Source: Cyanobacteria bacterium UBA8803 (GTDB taxonomy: Bacteria > Cyanobacteriota > Cyanobacteriia > Cyanobacteriales > Coleofasciculaceae). Taken from it: a DNA stretch of 5,206 nt. Under the pieces are notes generated by a model, which saw only the letters and a program-made list of their open reading frames with translations, was not told where the DNA came from and ran no database searches. Shown piece after piece: positions 5,145 to 5,206 of this stretch (the first letter of the stretch is position 1; the number at the start of each line of letters is the position of its first letter). Both the position numbers and the translations under genes were made by a program. The DNA lies in assembly GCA_003505715.1 (NCBI GenBank), contig DNXU01000378.1, positions 1 to 5,206 on the forward strand. The letters are read 5' to 3'.

Positions 5145-5205
5145 GGGCGGGTTTTGACTTAAGTCTTATCTGCGGGGTCTATAATATTAGTCGCTAAACC
5201 CGCCC
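5145..5205. repeat. Inverted repeat GGGCGGGTTT/AAACCCGCCC at the right edge
   Basis: Perfect 10-bp arms (5145-5154 and 5196-5205), 41 bases apart, enclose a palindrome GACTTAAGTC (5156-5165). The build is like another short interspersed palindromic element. It lies about 80 bases upstream of the 898-residue start and so may sit within or next to its promoter region. I see no convincing -35/-10 pair there. It may continue beyond the window. Confidence 0.65.
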
Positions 5206-5206
5206 C

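Overview
The window reads as chromosomal DNA of a cyanobacterium, probably a filamentous, repeat-rich one. The evidence is two HIP1 octamers (GCGATCGC at 67-74 and 3835-3842), heptamer runs of the AGGGATG/AGGGGTG type, ACGCAAAGG repeats, a GGTGCGTTA/TAACGCACC hairpin, a nested-palindrome MITE-like element, a small Nif11-type peptide gene, and very large proteins ending in a formylglycine-generating-enzyme (FGE)/SUMF1-type domain. No rRNA, tRNA or CRISPR array was seen.

Layout. At the left end a Nif11-like small protein gene (125-334, +) lies between two patches of heptamer repeat. Everything else lies on the minus strand. Read in the direction of transcription (right to left) it comprises: an 898-residue protein (5062-2366) with a vWA-like domain carrying a MIDAS-type motif, a helical middle region and a C-terminal FGE/C-type-lectin-fold domain; a very short remnant of an avd gene (2287-2228), the accessory gene of diversity-generating retroelements (DGRs); a 133-bp MITE-like inverted repeat (2134-2002); a 299-residue stand-alone FGE-domain protein (1959-1060); and a 74-residue protein of unknown function (799-575).

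The main result is that the two FGE-domain genes end in what looks like a pair of DGR variable regions (VR1 1064-1190, VR2 2370-2496). Over 127 gap-free bases they differ at 17 sites. Sixteen of these are at codon positions 1 or 2. All 22 codons at the 11 variable residues end in C or T, as expected if each descends from an AAC/AAT-like template codon through adenine-specific mutagenic retrohoming. Immediately upstream in the same genes, synonymous third-position differences are common, so the low third-position divergence in the tail is local. The avd remnant directly behind VR2 sits where a DGR cassette normally places avd (target, avd, template repeat, reverse transcriptase).

No reverse transcriptase and no template repeat are visible here. 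Either the cassette was decapitated after the first ~20 codons of avd, leaving frozen variants, or both VRs are diversified in trans by a DGR elsewhere in the genome. The 898-residue protein would then be a diversified receptor fused to a vWA-type signalling or assembly module, and the 299-residue protein a stand-alone diversified binding domain. That function is inference. The VR pattern and the domain motifs are read directly from the sequence.
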